Assembly: GCF_033406955.1 (NCBI RefSeq)
Contig: NZ_CP137734.1
Span: 5,456,001 to 5,520,000, forward strand
DNA from: Streptomyces violaceoruber
Lineage (GTDB): Bacteria; Actinomycetota; Actinomycetes; Streptomycetales; Streptomycetaceae
Direction of reading: 5' to 3'
Length of the DNA stretch: 64,000 bases
The notes under the pieces were generated by a model that worked only from the letters and a program-made list of their open reading frames with translations, made no database searches and was not told the DNA's origin. The position numbers and the translations under genes were made by a program. Shown piece by piece: positions 41,571 to 50,489 of the stretch (positions are counted from its first letter, which is position 1; each line of letters starts with the position of its first letter).

Positions 41571-44222
41571 ATGGATCTTCGACTGCCCCGCGTGCGAGGG
41601 CTGCTACGGGGGCCGCGGCGGATGCTCTCCGCCGCGGCCGCCGTCGTCGTGCTCGCCGGCGCCGGGACGTGGACGGCCGTCGCCGGTGACGACCCGGCCC
41701 CGGTGCGCCGCGCCGACCGGGTCATGGCGGTGGGCGACGGCGTACGCCTGGACACCTCGTACTTCACGGCGGGCTCCGGCGGCCGCCGCCCCGCCGTCCT
41801 GCTCGCGCACGGCTTCGGCGGCAGCAAGGACGACGTGCGGGAGCAGGCCGAGGACCTCGCCCGGGACGGGTACGCGGTCCTCACCTGGTCGGCGCGCGGC
41901 TTCGGGAAGTCCACGGGGAAGATCGGGCTGAACGCGCCGGACGGCGAGGTCGCCGACGTGTCCCGGCTGATCGACTGGCTCGCCCGGCAGCCCCAGGTCC
42001 GGCTCGACAAGGACGGCGACCCCCGCGTGGGCGTCGCGGGCGGCTCCTACGGCGGTGCGGTCGCGCTACTCGCCGCCGGGCACGACACCCGGGTGGACGC
42101 CGTCGCTCCCGCCATCACGTACTGGAACCTGGCGGACGCGCTGTTCCCGAACGGCGTCTTCAAGAAGCTGTGGGCCGGCATCTTCGTCAACTCCGGCGGC
42201 GGCTGCGACCGGTTCGAGGCGGACCTGTGCCGCATGTACCAGCGGGTCGCCGAGTCCGGCACACCCGACGCCGAGGCGGTGAAGCTCCTCGAGGAGCGCA
42301 GTCCGCAGGCGGTGGGCGAGCGGATCAAGGTGCCCACCCTGCTCATGCAGGGCCAGACCGACTCCCTCTTCCCGCTCGGTCAGGCCGACGCCGCGGCGAA
42401 GGCGATCCGGGCCAACGGCGCCCCCGTGGACGTCGACTGGATCGCGGGCGGCCACGACGGCGGCGACCTGGAGACCGACCGCGTCCAGGCCCGCATCGAC
42501 GACTGGTTCGACCGCTACCTCAAGGACGACGAGGGCGCCGGCACCGGCCCGGCCTTCCGCGTCACCCGCACCGGAGGCGTCGACTCCACCGACGGACAGG
42601 CCCAGTTGCGCGGCGCGAGCGCCGACCACTACCCGGGTCTGGCGAACGGACAGCGCTCCGTGCCCCTGCGCGGCCGCGAGCAGAGCGTCGACAACCCGGC
42701 CGGCGCCAACCCGCCCGCCGTCTCCGCCCTGCCCGGCATCGGCGGCGCCGGAGGGCTCTCCCAACTCTCCTCCCTGGGCGTCGGCATCTCCCTGGACTTC
42801 CCCGGCCAGTACGCCGCGTTCGAGTCCGCCCCGGTCGGGGACGACCTGCGGATCACCGGTTCCCCGACGGCCACCGTCCACGTCCGCTCCACCACCGAGG
42901 ACGCCGTCCTGTTCGCCAAGGTGTACGACGTCGGCCCCGGCGGCACCTCGCCCGTGCTCCCGTCGCAGCTGGTGACCCCCGTGCGCGTCGAGGACGCCAA
43001 GGCGGGCAAGGACGTCACGGTCACCCTCCCGGCGATCGACCACGAGGTGCAGAAGGGCCACCGCCTCCGCCTGGTCCTCGCCTCCACCGACCTCGGCTAC
43101 GCCTCCCCGGCCGCCCCGGCGACGTACACCGTCTCCCTCGAGGGCGACCTGGAGGTGCCCACCGCCCCCGGCGTCACGACCGCCGCCGCGCCGCTGCCCG
43201 CGTGGGTCTGGTGGCTGCCCCTGGCCGGTGCCGCCGTCGCCCTGGCCCTGCTGTGGACCGGCCGCCGCCGCACCGCCGCACCGGCACCCGACCCGGCCCT
43301 CGCCGACGTACCCCTGCAGATCACCGGCCTGAGCAAGCGCTACGCCGGGTCCGCCGAGCGGTACGCGGTGCGGGAGCTGTCCTTCCGCGTGGAGAAGGGG
43401 CAGGTGCTCGGCCTGCTCGGGCCCAACGGCGCGGGCAAGACGACCACCCTGCGGATGCTGATGGGCCTGATCAAACCGGACGACGGCGAGATCCGGGTCT
43501 TCGGCCACGCCATCCGGCCCGGCGCCCCGGTGCTGTCCCGGGTCGGCGCCTTCGTCGAGGGCGCGGGCTTCCTGCCGCACCTGTCCGGCCGGGAGAACCT
43601 GGAGCTGTACTGGCGGGCGACCGGCCGCCCGCCCGAGGACGCCCACCTCGACGAGGCCCTGGAGATCGCCGGTCTCGGCGACGCGCTCGCCCGCGCGGTG
43701 CGCACCTACTCCCAGGGCATGCGCCAGCGCCTCGCCATCGCCCAGGCCATGCTCAACCTGCCCGACCTGCTCATCCTCGACGAGCCGACCAACGGCCTGG
43801 ACCCGCCGCAGATCCGCGAGATGCGCGAGGTGATGATCCGCTACGCGGCGGCCGGGCGCACCGTGATCGTCTCCAGCCACCTGCTGGCCGAGGTCGAGCA
43901 GTCCTGCACCCACCTCGTGGTCATGGACCGGGGCCGGCTGGTCCAGGCGGGCCCGGTCGCCGAGATCATCGGCTCCGGCGACACCCTCCTGGTCGGCACC
44001 GGCCTGCCCGTGGACGAACCGCTCGTGGACAAGGTCGCCGCCCTGCCCGGCGTCGCCTCGGTCGTGCACACCGACGACGGGCTCCTGGTCCGCCTCGACC
44101 CCGGCGGCACGGCGCCCGGCCTGGTCGCCGAACTGGTCCGGCTGGAGATCCCCGTGGCGTCGGTCGGCCCGCACCGCCGCCTGGAGGACGCCTTCCTCAC
44201 CCTGATCGGAGGTTCCGCATGA
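41571..44222 (+). CDS. Membrane-anchored S15/CocE-like hydrolase fused to ABC ATPase
   Basis: An 883-residue fusion. An N-terminal signal-anchor helix (~18-40) precedes an alpha/beta hydrolase domain (~50-320) with oxyanion stretch AHGFGGSKDD, nucleophile elbow GGSYGG (~157-162), Asp in QGQTDSLF and His in AGGHDGGD. An X-Pro dipeptidyl-peptidase C-terminal-type beta domain (~380-535) follows. A second helix (WVWWLPLAGAAVALALLW, ~544-562) returns the chain to the cytoplasm, where an ABC ATPase (~580-883) has Walker A GPNGAGKTT (~617), signature YSQGMRQR and Walker B LLILDEPTNGLDPP. Both enzymes look intact. It overlaps the permease gene by 4 bp. The predicted protein joins an outer-face peptidase or esterase to a transporter motor. 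Confidence 0.9.
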   Translation: MDLRLPRVRGLLRGPRRMLSAAAAVVVLAGAGTWTAVAGDDPAPVRRADRVMAVGDGVRLDTSYFTAGSGGRRPAVLLAHGFGGSKDDVREQAEDLARDGYAVLTWSARGFGKSTGKIGLNAPDGEVADVSRLIDWLARQPQVRLDKDGDPRVGVAGGSYGGAVALLAAGHDTRVDAVAPAITYWNLADALFPNGVFKKLWAGIFVNSGGGCDRFEADLCRMYQRVAESGTPDAEAVKLLEERSPQAVGERIKVPTLLMQGQTDSLFPLGQADAAAKAIRANGAPVDVDWIAGGHDGGDLETDRVQARIDDWFDRYLKDDEGAGTGPAFRVTRTGGVDSTDGQAQLRGASADHYPGLANGQRSVPLRGREQSVDNPAGANPPAVSALPGIGGAGGLSQLSSLGVGISLDFPGQYAAFESAPVGDDLRITGSPTATVHVRSTTEDAVLFAKVYDVGPGGTSPVLPSQLVTPVRVEDAKAGKDVTVTLPAIDHEVQKGHRLRLVLASTDLGYASPAAPATYTVSLEGDLEVPTAPGVTTAAAPLPAWVWWLPLAGAAVALALLWTGRRRTAAPAPDPALADVPLQITGLSKRYAGSAERYAVRELSFRVEKGQVLGLLGPNGAGKTTTLRMLMGLIKPDDGEIRVFGHAIRPGAPVLSRVGAFVEGAGFLPHLSGRENLELYWRATGRPPEDAHLDEALEIAGLGDALARAVRTYSQGMRQRLAIAQAMLNLPDLLILDEPTNGLDPPQIREMREVMIRYAAAGRTVIVSSHLLAEVEQSCTHLVVMDRGRLVQAGPVAEIIGSGDTLLVGTGLPVDEPLVDKVAALPGVASVVHTDDGLLVRLDPGGTAPGLVAELVRLEIPVASVGPHRRLEDAFLTLIGGSA

Positions 44223-45118
44223 GCACGCCCACCAAGCCGGCCACCACCGGACCCGCGCCCGGACCGGCGTCGGCGTCCGACTCCGCGTCCGGCTACCGGG
44301 CGGGCCGCACGCTGCCCCTGCGGGTGGAACTGGTGCGCCAGCTCAAGCGGCGCCGCACCCTGGCCATGGGCGCGATCCTCGCCGTGCTGCCGTTCGTGCT
44401 CGTCGTCGCCTTCGCGATCGGCGGCGAGCCGGAGGGCCCCGGCGACCGCATCACCCTGATGGACACCGCCACCGCCTCCGGCGCCAACTTCGCCGCCGTC
44501 AACCTCTTCGTGTCGGCGGGCTTCCTGCTGGTCGTCCCGGTCGCCCTGTTCTGCGGGGACACCGTGGCCTCCGAGGCGAGCTGGTCCTCCCTGCGCTACC
44601 TGCTCGCCGCGCCGGTGCCGCGCGCCCGGCTGCTCGCGTCCAAGCTGGCCGTCGGGCTCGGGCTGAGCCTGGCCGCGATGGTGCTGCTGCCGCTGGTGGC
44701 GCTGGCCGTGGGCACGGTCGCCTACGGCTGGGGGCCGCTGGCCATCCCCACCGGCGGTTCGCTCGCCCCGGGGACGGCCGCGCAGCGCCTGGTGGTGGTC
44801 GTGGCGTACATCTTCGTGTCCCAACTGGTCACCGCGGGGCTCGCGTTCTGGCTGTCCACCCGGACCGACGCCCCGCTGGGCGCGGTCGGCGGCGCCGTCG
44901 GCCTCACCATCGTCGGCAACGTCCTGGACGCGGTGACCGCGCTCGGCCACTGGCGCGACTTCCTGCCCGCGCACTGGCAGTTCGCCTGGGCGGACGCCGT
45001 CCAGCCGAACCCCGAGTGGTCGGGCATGATCCAGGGCACGGCCGTCTCGGTAACGTACGCGCTGGTGCTGTTCGCCCTGGCCTTCCGGGGTTTCGCCCGC
45101 AAGGACGTCGTCTCCTAG
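44219..45118 (+). CDS. ABC-2-type transporter permease
   Basis: A 299-residue permease with a Pro/Ser-rich cytoplasmic N-terminus (~1-35) and about six helices (AMGAILAVLPFVLVVAFAIG; VNLFVSAGFLLVVPVALF; GLSLAAMVLLPLVALAVGTV; VVVVAYIFVSQLVTAGLAF; AVGGAVGLTIVGNVLDAV; GTAVSVTYALVLFALAF). The ASEASWSSLRYLLAAPVPRARLLASKL loop is typical of ABC-2 permeases and contacts the ATPase. Its ATG overlaps the hydrolase-ABC gene by 4 bp, so it is the membrane partner of that fusion. Direction is presumably export; substrate unknown. Confidence 0.9.
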   Translation: MSTPTKPATTGPAPGPASASDSASGYRAGRTLPLRVELVRQLKRRRTLAMGAILAVLPFVLVVAFAIGGEPEGPGDRITLMDTATASGANFAAVNLFVSAGFLLVVPVALFCGDTVASEASWSSLRYLLAAPVPRARLLASKLAVGLGLSLAAMVLLPLVALAVGTVAYGWGPLAIPTGGSLAPGTAAQRLVVVVAYIFVSQLVTAGLAFWLSTRTDAPLGAVGGAVGLTIVGNVLDAVTALGHWRDFLPAHWQFAWADAVQPNPEWSGMIQGTAVSVTYALVLFALAFRGFARKDVVS

Positions 45119-45145
45119 GTCAACGGAGGATCACCCACCGGTCCA

Positions 45146-45229
45146 GGGACTGCCCGGCGGATCATGCCGCAGACGCGGGGTCGATGAGGCACCGCGTCTT
45201 TCCTGCGACCTGATCCGCCGGGCAGACCC
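45146..45229. repeat. Long nested inverted repeat (possible MITE or cruciform element)
   Basis: Outer arms GGGACTGCCCGGCGGATCA (45146-45164) and TGATCCGCCGGGCAGACCC (45211-45229) pair at 18 of 19 positions. Between them lies a second perfect 8-bp pair, AGACGCGG (45171-45178) and CCGCGTCT (45192-45199). The 84-bp unit has terminal inverted repeats like a miniature transposable element. It also sits where a terminator for the ABC permease would be expected. Confidence 0.65.
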
Positions 45230-45349
45230 AGCGGCCCGCCCCCGTGCCCGCTTCGAGACGCAGCCGTAACACCCCGTGCCGCACGTTTCGCCCCGCCGCC
45301 CCGTCACAGTCACGTACACCGGCGCCGAACAAGCACAGGGGGACGGACG

Positions 45350-46948
45350 ATGAACCGGTACGGGACCGACGGGAAGTGGGGGCTGCGCGGCGCGACCGCG
45401 CTGCTCGCGCTCACCCTGGCGGGCGGGCTGCTGCTCACCGGCTGCGGGGGGACGGACGACGGGTCGAACGGGGCGAAGGACACCGCGGCCGACTCGCGGG
45501 GCGGCTCGGCCCCGATGCCCGCTCCCGACCGCCCGCGCGGCGAGGGCGAGCAGCGCTACGACGGCGGCACGGGTGCCCCCGGGAGCGGCGAGGGGGAGAA
45601 GAACGGCGACTCCCGCGAGATCGCGCCCGACCCCGACCACCTCTCCACCTTCGCCCTCGACGTCGACACCGCCTCCTACGGCTACGCCCGCCGCACCCTG
45701 TCCGAGGGGCGGCTGCCCGACCCGGCCACGGTCCGCCCCGAGGAGTTCGTCAACAGCTTCCGCCAGGACTACGACCGCCCGGACGGCGACGGCTTCTCGG
45801 TGACCGTGGACGGCGCCCGCACCGACGACGAGGACTGGTCGCTGGTCCGCGTCGGCCTGGCCACCCGCCCCGCCGAGCGGCAGAGCGAACGCCCGCCGGC
45901 CGCCCTGACCTTCGTCATCGACATCTCCGGCTCCATGGGCGAACCCGGCCGCCTCGACCTCGCCCAGGAGGCGCTCGGCACCATGACCGACCGGCTGCGC
46001 GACGACGACTCCGTCGCGCTCGTCACCTTCAGCGACGAGGCCGAGACCGTCCTGCCCATGACCCGGCTCGGCGACCACCGCGGCCGCGTGCACGACGCGA
46101 TCGACGGCCTGGAGCCGACCGACTCCACCAACCTCGGCGCCGGCATGGAGACCGGCTACGAGACCGCCGTCGAGGGCCGCCGCGAGGGCGCCACCAACCG
46201 CGTCGTCCTCGTCTCCGACGCCCTCGCCAACACCGGCGACACCGACGCGGACACCATCCTCGAACGCATCGCCACCGAGCGCCGCGAACACGGCATCACC
46301 CTCTTCGGCGTCGGCGTCGGCAGCGACTACGGCGACGCCCTGATGGAACGCCTCGCCGACAAGGGCGACGGCCACACCACCTACGTCTCCACCACCGAGG
46401 ACGCCCGCGAGGTCTTCTCCGAGCAGCTCCCGCGCCACATCGAGCTGACCGCGCGCGACGCCAAGGCCCAGGTCGCCTTCGACCCGGAGACCGTCGCCGA
46501 GTTCCGGCTCGTCGGCTACGACAACCGCCAGGTCGCCGACGAGGACTTCCGCGACGACCGCGTCGACGGCGGCGAGGTCGGCCCCGGCCACACGGTCACC
46601 GCCCTGTACGCCGTCCGCACCAGGCCCGGCGCCGACGGTCACCTCGCCACGGCCACCGTCCGCTGGCTCGACCCCGACAGCCGCACCCCGCACGAGGAGT
46701 CCGGCGACGTGGCGAGCGACGCCCTCGACGGCTCCGTCTGGGAGTCGGGCCGCGGGCTGCGGGTCACGGCGACCGCGGCCTACTTCGCCGACGCGCTCCG
46801 GTCCCCGGGCGGCGACGGCGGCTCCCTGCCGGGCGCACCGGGCCTGTCCGAACTCTCCGAGCGGGCCGACGGCCTGGCGGACCGCACCGAGAACGCGGAC
46901 CTGCGTGAACTGGCCGAGGCGATCGAGGAGGCGAACCGGCTGGCCTGA
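45350..46948 (+). CDS. VWA-domain lipoprotein, YfbK type
   Basis: A 532-residue lipoprotein. A signal peptide with lipobox LTGC (Cys ~33) is followed by an acidic Gly/Asp/Ser linker (~34-95). A YfbK-type N-terminal region (STFALDVDTASYGYARRTLSEGRLPDPATVRPEEFVN) precedes the von Willebrand factor A domain (~180-360) with the metal-binding MIDAS motif DISGSMG (~190) plus Thr/Asp partners in DSTNLGAG and LVSDALANTGDTD. A DUF3520-like C-terminal domain follows. It likely mediates adhesion or complex assembly at the cell surface. The start ATG follows GGGGGAC. Confidence 0.9.
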   Translation: MNRYGTDGKWGLRGATALLALTLAGGLLLTGCGGTDDGSNGAKDTAADSRGGSAPMPAPDRPRGEGEQRYDGGTGAPGSGEGEKNGDSREIAPDPDHLSTFALDVDTASYGYARRTLSEGRLPDPATVRPEEFVNSFRQDYDRPDGDGFSVTVDGARTDDEDWSLVRVGLATRPAERQSERPPAALTFVIDISGSMGEPGRLDLAQEALGTMTDRLRDDDSVALVTFSDEAETVLPMTRLGDHRGRVHDAIDGLEPTDSTNLGAGMETGYETAVEGRREGATNRVVLVSDALANTGDTDADTILERIATERREHGITLFGVGVGSDYGDALMERLADKGDGHTTYVSTTEDAREVFSEQLPRHIELTARDAKAQVAFDPETVAEFRLVGYDNRQVADEDFRDDRVDGGEVGPGHTVTALYAVRTRPGADGHLATATVRWLDPDSRTPHEESGDVASDALDGSVWESGRGLRVTATAAYFADALRSPGGDGGSLPGAPGLSELSERADGLADRTENADLRELAEAIEEANRLA

Positions 46949-46966
46949 TCCGGCCGGCCCGACCCG

Positions 46967-46990
46967 GCCGGCCCGACGGGGCGGGCCGGC
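46967..46990 (+). terminator. Possible terminator of the VWA gene
   Basis: 9-bp stem GCCGGCCCG / CGGGCCGGC with a 6-nt loop, 19 bp after the stop, inside a CCGG-rich tract that can form several alternative pairings. Confidence 0.45.
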
Positions 46991-47016
46991 GGGGCGGGTG
47001 CGCCCATTGACGTTTC

Positions 47017-47039
47017 CTTACGCGCGAGTAAGTTTACTC
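47017..47039. promoter_or_regulatory. Overlapping palindromes upstream of the acyl-CoA ligase
   Basis: GAGTAA-gt-TTACTC (47026-47039) and CTTAC-N6-GTAAG (47017-47032) overlap in an AT-rich island; a further GAAGTAAG half-site follows at 47041. The geometry and the TTACTC-type core resemble TetR-family operators, and lie about 80-100 bp before the ATG. Confidence 0.6.
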
Positions 47040-47117
47040 CGAAGTAAGTTCGTAGGTGAGTTCGCAGCCGAGTACACGCGACAGCGCGCAGCAGTCCGAC
47101 CGCGACCGGGAGCCGTC

Positions 47118-49046
47118 ATGGGCGTACGCAGGGACCTGAAACGGGCGAGAGAGAGCGGCGACCTGGCGTCCCGCACCAGGACCGAGACCGTCAGGGACGC
47201 GGACGGCACCGTGCGCGAGGCCCGCACCGCCGCCCTCGCGTCCCGCCCCGCCACGGGCAGCACCGCCGACATCCCGTTCACCAACGCCGCCGAGGCCCCG
47301 GACGCCGTCGTCCTGCGCCGCGAGGTGGACGGCGTCTGGCGGCCCGTCACCGCCGAGGAGTTCGCCCGCGAGGTCACCGCCGTGGCCAAGGGGCTGATCG
47401 CCGCCGGCCTGGAACCCGGCGGCCGGGTCGCCGTCATGTCCCGCACCCGCTACGAGTGGACGGTCCTGGACTTCGCGATCTGGGCGGCCGGCGGCCAGAC
47501 CGTCCCGGTGTACGCCACCTCCTCGGCCGACCAGGTCGAGTGGATCGTCCGCGACTCCGGCGCCCGGTACGCCGTCACGGAGACCGCCGCCAACAGCGCC
47601 ACCGTCCGGGCCGGCACCGCCGGCCACCCCGAGCGCCCGCGCGGGTGGGAACTGGACGCCGGCGCGCTCGCCGACCTCACCGCCCTCGGCCGGGGCGTGA
47701 GCGACGAAGAGGTCACCAAGCGCCGCACCGCCCTCACCCCGGACACGGTCGCCACCGTCTGCTACACCTCCGGCACCACCGGCCGCCCCAAGGGCTGCGT
47801 CCTCACCCACGCCAACCTGCACGCCGAGGCCGCCAACACGGTCGAGCTGCTGCACCCGATCTTCAAGGAGGTCACCGGCCAGACCGCCTCGACCCTCCTC
47901 TTCCTGCCGCTGGCCCACATCCTGGGCCGCACCATCCAGATCTCCTGCTTGCTGGCCCGCATCGAGATCGGCCACTTCCCGAGCATCAGGCCCGACGAAC
48001 TGCGCCCCGCGCTCAAGGCGTTCCGCCCGACCTTCCTGGTCGGCGTCCCGTACCTGTTCGAGAAGATCCACGACACCGGCCGGGCGACCGCCGAGAGGAT
48101 CGGCCGCGGCGCCTCCTTCGAACGCGCCCACCGCCTCGCGGTCCGCTTCGGCGCCGCCCACCTGGACCGCTTCCTGGGCCGCGGCAAGGGCCCCACCCCC
48201 GGCCTGTGGGCCGGCTGGGCGCTGTACGACCTGCTGGTCTACCGCCGGGTGCGCAAGGAACTCGGCGGCCGGATGCGCTACGCCATCAGCGGCGGCTCCC
48301 CGCTGGAGCGCGAACTCACCCTGTTCTTCTACGCCGCCGGAATCATGATCTACGAGGGTTACGGCCTGACCGAGACCACCGCGGCCGCCACCATCGTCCC
48401 GCCGCTCGGCCCCCGCCCCGGCACCGTCGGCCCCCCGGTCCCCGGCACCGCCGTGCGCATCGCGGACGACGGCGAGGTGCTGGTCAAGGGCGGCATCGTC
48501 TTCGGCGCCTACCGGGGCAACCCGGAGGCCACCGACGCGGCCCTCACCGACGGCTGGTTCGCCACCGGCGACCTCGGCTCCCTCGACGCCGACGGCTACC
48601 TCACCATCACCGGCCGCAAGAAGGACCTCCTGGTCACCTCCGGCGGCAAGAACGTCTCCCCGGCCGTCCTGGAGGACCGCCTGCGCAGCCGCCCACCCGT
48701 CGCCCAGTGCCTGGTCGTCGGCGACAACCGGCCCTTCGTCGCCGCTCTGATCACCCTCGACCCGGACGCCGTCGCCCACTGGCTGGCGGTGCGCGGGCTG
48801 CCCGCGCAGACGCCGATGTCCGAGGTCGTCCGGGACGACAGGATGCGGGCGGACGTCCAGAAGGCCGTGGACCACGCCAACGCGGCCGTCTCCCGGGCCG
48901 AGTCGATCCGCGCCTTCCGGCTGGTCGAGGGCGAGTTCACCGAGGAGAACGGCCTGCTGACCCCGTCTCTGAAGGTGAAGCGGCACGCGGCCGTCGCGGC
49001 GTACGCGGACGACATCGAAGCGCTGTACGCGACGCCGGGCCGCTGA
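47118..49046 (+). CDS. Long-chain fatty-acid--CoA ligase (FadD15-like)
   Basis: A 642-residue AMP-forming acyl-CoA synthetase activating fatty acids via acyl-AMP. Motifs are the P-loop-like YTSGTTGRPKGC (~214-225), ATP/AMP motif YEGYGLTETTAA (~410-421), the GWFATGDLGSLDADGYLTITGRKKDLLVTSGGKNVSP block (~477-513; core DGYLTITGRKKD), and C-terminal lid Lys in LTPSLKVKR (~618-626). Length and sequence fit the longer FadD15/ACSL-like type. ATG 47118 follows GGGAG; earlier in-frame codons would overlap the operator-like region. Repression by a TetR-type fatty-acid regulator is suggested by that palindrome. Confidence 0.93.
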   Translation: MGVRRDLKRARESGDLASRTRTETVRDADGTVREARTAALASRPATGSTADIPFTNAAEAPDAVVLRREVDGVWRPVTAEEFAREVTAVAKGLIAAGLEPGGRVAVMSRTRYEWTVLDFAIWAAGGQTVPVYATSSADQVEWIVRDSGARYAVTETAANSATVRAGTAGHPERPRGWELDAGALADLTALGRGVSDEEVTKRRTALTPDTVATVCYTSGTTGRPKGCVLTHANLHAEAANTVELLHPIFKEVTGQTASTLLFLPLAHILGRTIQISCLLARIEIGHFPSIRPDELRPALKAFRPTFLVGVPYLFEKIHDTGRATAERIGRGASFERAHRLAVRFGAAHLDRFLGRGKGPTPGLWAGWALYDLLVYRRVRKELGGRMRYAISGGSPLERELTLFFYAAGIMIYEGYGLTETTAAATIVPPLGPRPGTVGPPVPGTAVRIADDGEVLVKGGIVFGAYRGNPEATDAALTDGWFATGDLGSLDADGYLTITGRKKDLLVTSGGKNVSPAVLEDRLRSRPPVAQCLVVGDNRPFVAALITLDPDAVAHWLAVRGLPAQTPMSEVVRDDRMRADVQKAVDHANAAVSRAESIRAFRLVEGEFTEENGLLTPSLKVKRHAAVAAYADDIEALYATPGR

Positions 49047-49099
49047 TCGGCGACCCGGCGACCCGGCGTCCGGGCATGCAGGCATGCAGGCATGCGAAA

Positions 49100-49132
49100 G
49101 GGCGGGCCGCCGAAGTGCTCGGCGGCCCGCCC
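49100..49132. terminator. Bidirectional terminator between fadD-like gene and rdlB
   Basis: Perfect 14-bp stem GGGCGGGCCGCCGA / TCGGCGGCCCGCCC with a 5-nt loop. Just before it, GGCATGCA is repeated three times (49073-49095). Confidence 0.9.
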
Positions 49133-49142
49133 CGGGGCGATG

Positions 49143-49544
49143 TCAGCCCTTGCCGCCCTCGCCGTTGGAGGACAGGATCGAGACGTCCTCCAGGAGGTGG
49201 GCGAGCGCACCGTCGCGCTTGGCCTGCGTCGAGTTCTCGGCGCACTGCTGGTTCATGTCGTCGCCCAGGACGTTGAGGTCCTGGATCGGCACCAGACCGA
49301 TGACACTGACCGGGATGTCGCTGACCGCGATGCACGGCTTGTTGAACGAGCCCTGGATGAGCGCCATCTGCGGGCTCATGTTGCCCGTGGTCATCGAGTT
49401 GCCGAAGTACTGCGAGGCGCCGTTCCCGTTGGCGGAGACGGGCCCGCTGTCGTCGCCGATCGCCATCGCCTGCGGGGCCGCGGCAGCGGAGGCACCCATG
49501 ACGGAGGCGGCGATCGCCGCGTAGGCAACTACCTTCTTGATCAC
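49143..49544 (-). CDS. rdlB: Rodlin RdlB
   Basis: A 133-residue rodlin, a secreted structural protein that organises chaplin fibrils into the rodlet layer of aerial hyphae and spores. It has a signal peptide ([28 protein letters not shown], ~28 residues). The conserved rodlin core includes IGDDSGPVSANGNGASQYFGNSMTTGNMSPQMALIQGSFNKPC and GLVPIQDLNVL, with two Cys (NKPC, QQC). Length and divergent orientation to rdlA match the S. coelicolor rdlA/rdlB pair. GTG 49544 follows AAAGGA. Expression is expected late, in aerial hyphae. Confidence 0.95.
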   Translation of the reverse strand: MIKKVVAYAAIAASVMGASAAAAPQAMAIGDDSGPVSANGNGASQYFGNSMTTGNMSPQMALIQGSFNKPCIAVSDIPVSVIGLVPIQDLNVLGDDMNQQCAENSTQAKRDGALAHLLEDVSILSSNGEGGKG

Positions 49545-49806
49545 TGGCCAGTCCTTTCTGAGGAAACCCCGTCCACCGGAGCTCACTGGTCAACTCCGTG
49601 GGTCCGGCCGGGTTTCTCCCGTTCACTCCGTCGGCGGACAACGGGAAATGTGTGCGGGTCCGCGTTTCCTCCCGGGATTCCGGGGATTTTTGCGGCGTTT
49701 TTGAGATCCCGTGCGGGCCAACCGGGTGAACGCCCGCAACCAATCATCGCGCACCGGGTTGATGAGGCCGTAGGACAGTGCGTCGCTACGACGAAAGGAA
49801 CGCGAA
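49545..49806. promoter_or_regulatory. Divergent rdlB/rdlA promoter region
   Basis: 262 bp between the two rodlin start codons, AT-richer in the middle (around 49680-49750). It must carry both promoters. I could not identify a -10/-35 pair with confidence. Confidence 0.5.
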
Positions 49807-50202
49807 GTGCTCAAGAAGGCAATGGTCGCCGCGGCGGCTGCCGCTTCTGTGATCGGCATGTCGGCTGCCGCCGCTCCCCAGGCCCTGGCCATCGGGGACG
49901 ACAACGGGCCGGCCGTGGCCAACGGCAACGGCGCCGAGTCGGCGTTCGGCAACTCGGCCACCAAGGGCGACATGAGCCCCCAGCTGTCGCTGGTCGAGGG
50001 CACGCTGAACAAGCCGTGCCTCGGTGTCGAGGACGTCAACGTCGCCGTCATCAACCTCGTGCCGATCCAGGACATCAACGTCCTGGCGGACGACCTGAAC
50101 CAGCAGTGCGCGGACAACTCCACGCAGGCCAAGCGGGACGGCGCCCTGTCGCACGTCCTGGAGGACCTGTCGGTGCTGTCGGCGAACGGCGAGGGCCGCT
50201 GA
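49807..50202 (+). CDS. rdlA: Rodlin RdlA
   Basis: A 131-residue rodlin, paralogue of the divergent rdlB product. The signal peptide (~28 residues, [28 protein letters not shown]) precedes the same core: [62 protein letters not shown] and [17 protein letters not shown]. It is exported and assembles with RdlB and chaplins on aerial surfaces. The length of 131 and proximity to chpD match S. coelicolor RdlA. The GTG start follows AAAGGAA. Confidence 0.95.
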
Positions 50203-50220
50203 GCCCAGCCCAGCCCGGTA

Positions 50221-50254
50221 CGGGCGGCCCGCTGACTTCCGCGTGGGCCGCCCG
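50221..50254 (+). terminator. Terminator of rdlA
   Basis: 10-bp perfect stem CGGGCGGCCC / GGGCCGCCCG with a 14-nt loop, 18 bp after the stop. Confidence 0.75.
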
Positions 50255-50489
50255 GCCGTGAACGGGACGGGATTTCGCCGGGGAGCGGAACGACGTCGTC
50301 GCTCTCCTGGGGGAACGGCCGGACCGGATCGTGAGGCATCCGAGTGAATTTCGGGGTGTCCCACGTTCGTAAGTTTCCCCGGCCGTCAATTCCTCGTTTG
50401 CAGGCTGCAGGTCATGGTGCGAGCCGTCAATGCTGTGCTCGCGCGGTTTCGGCCGTCATTCAGGCATGACCGCAGAGAAGGGAAAGTTC

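Noticed and set aside
39734..42010. A 758-codon minus-strand frame including RTVTPRG-like repeats
   Set aside because: The apparent repeat peptide comes from the 17-bp DNA repeat; the rest is antisense to the permease and hydrolase genes.
49073..49095. Three GGCATGCA repeats
   Set aside because: Only 23 bp and directly next to a terminator; too short to interpret beyond slippage.
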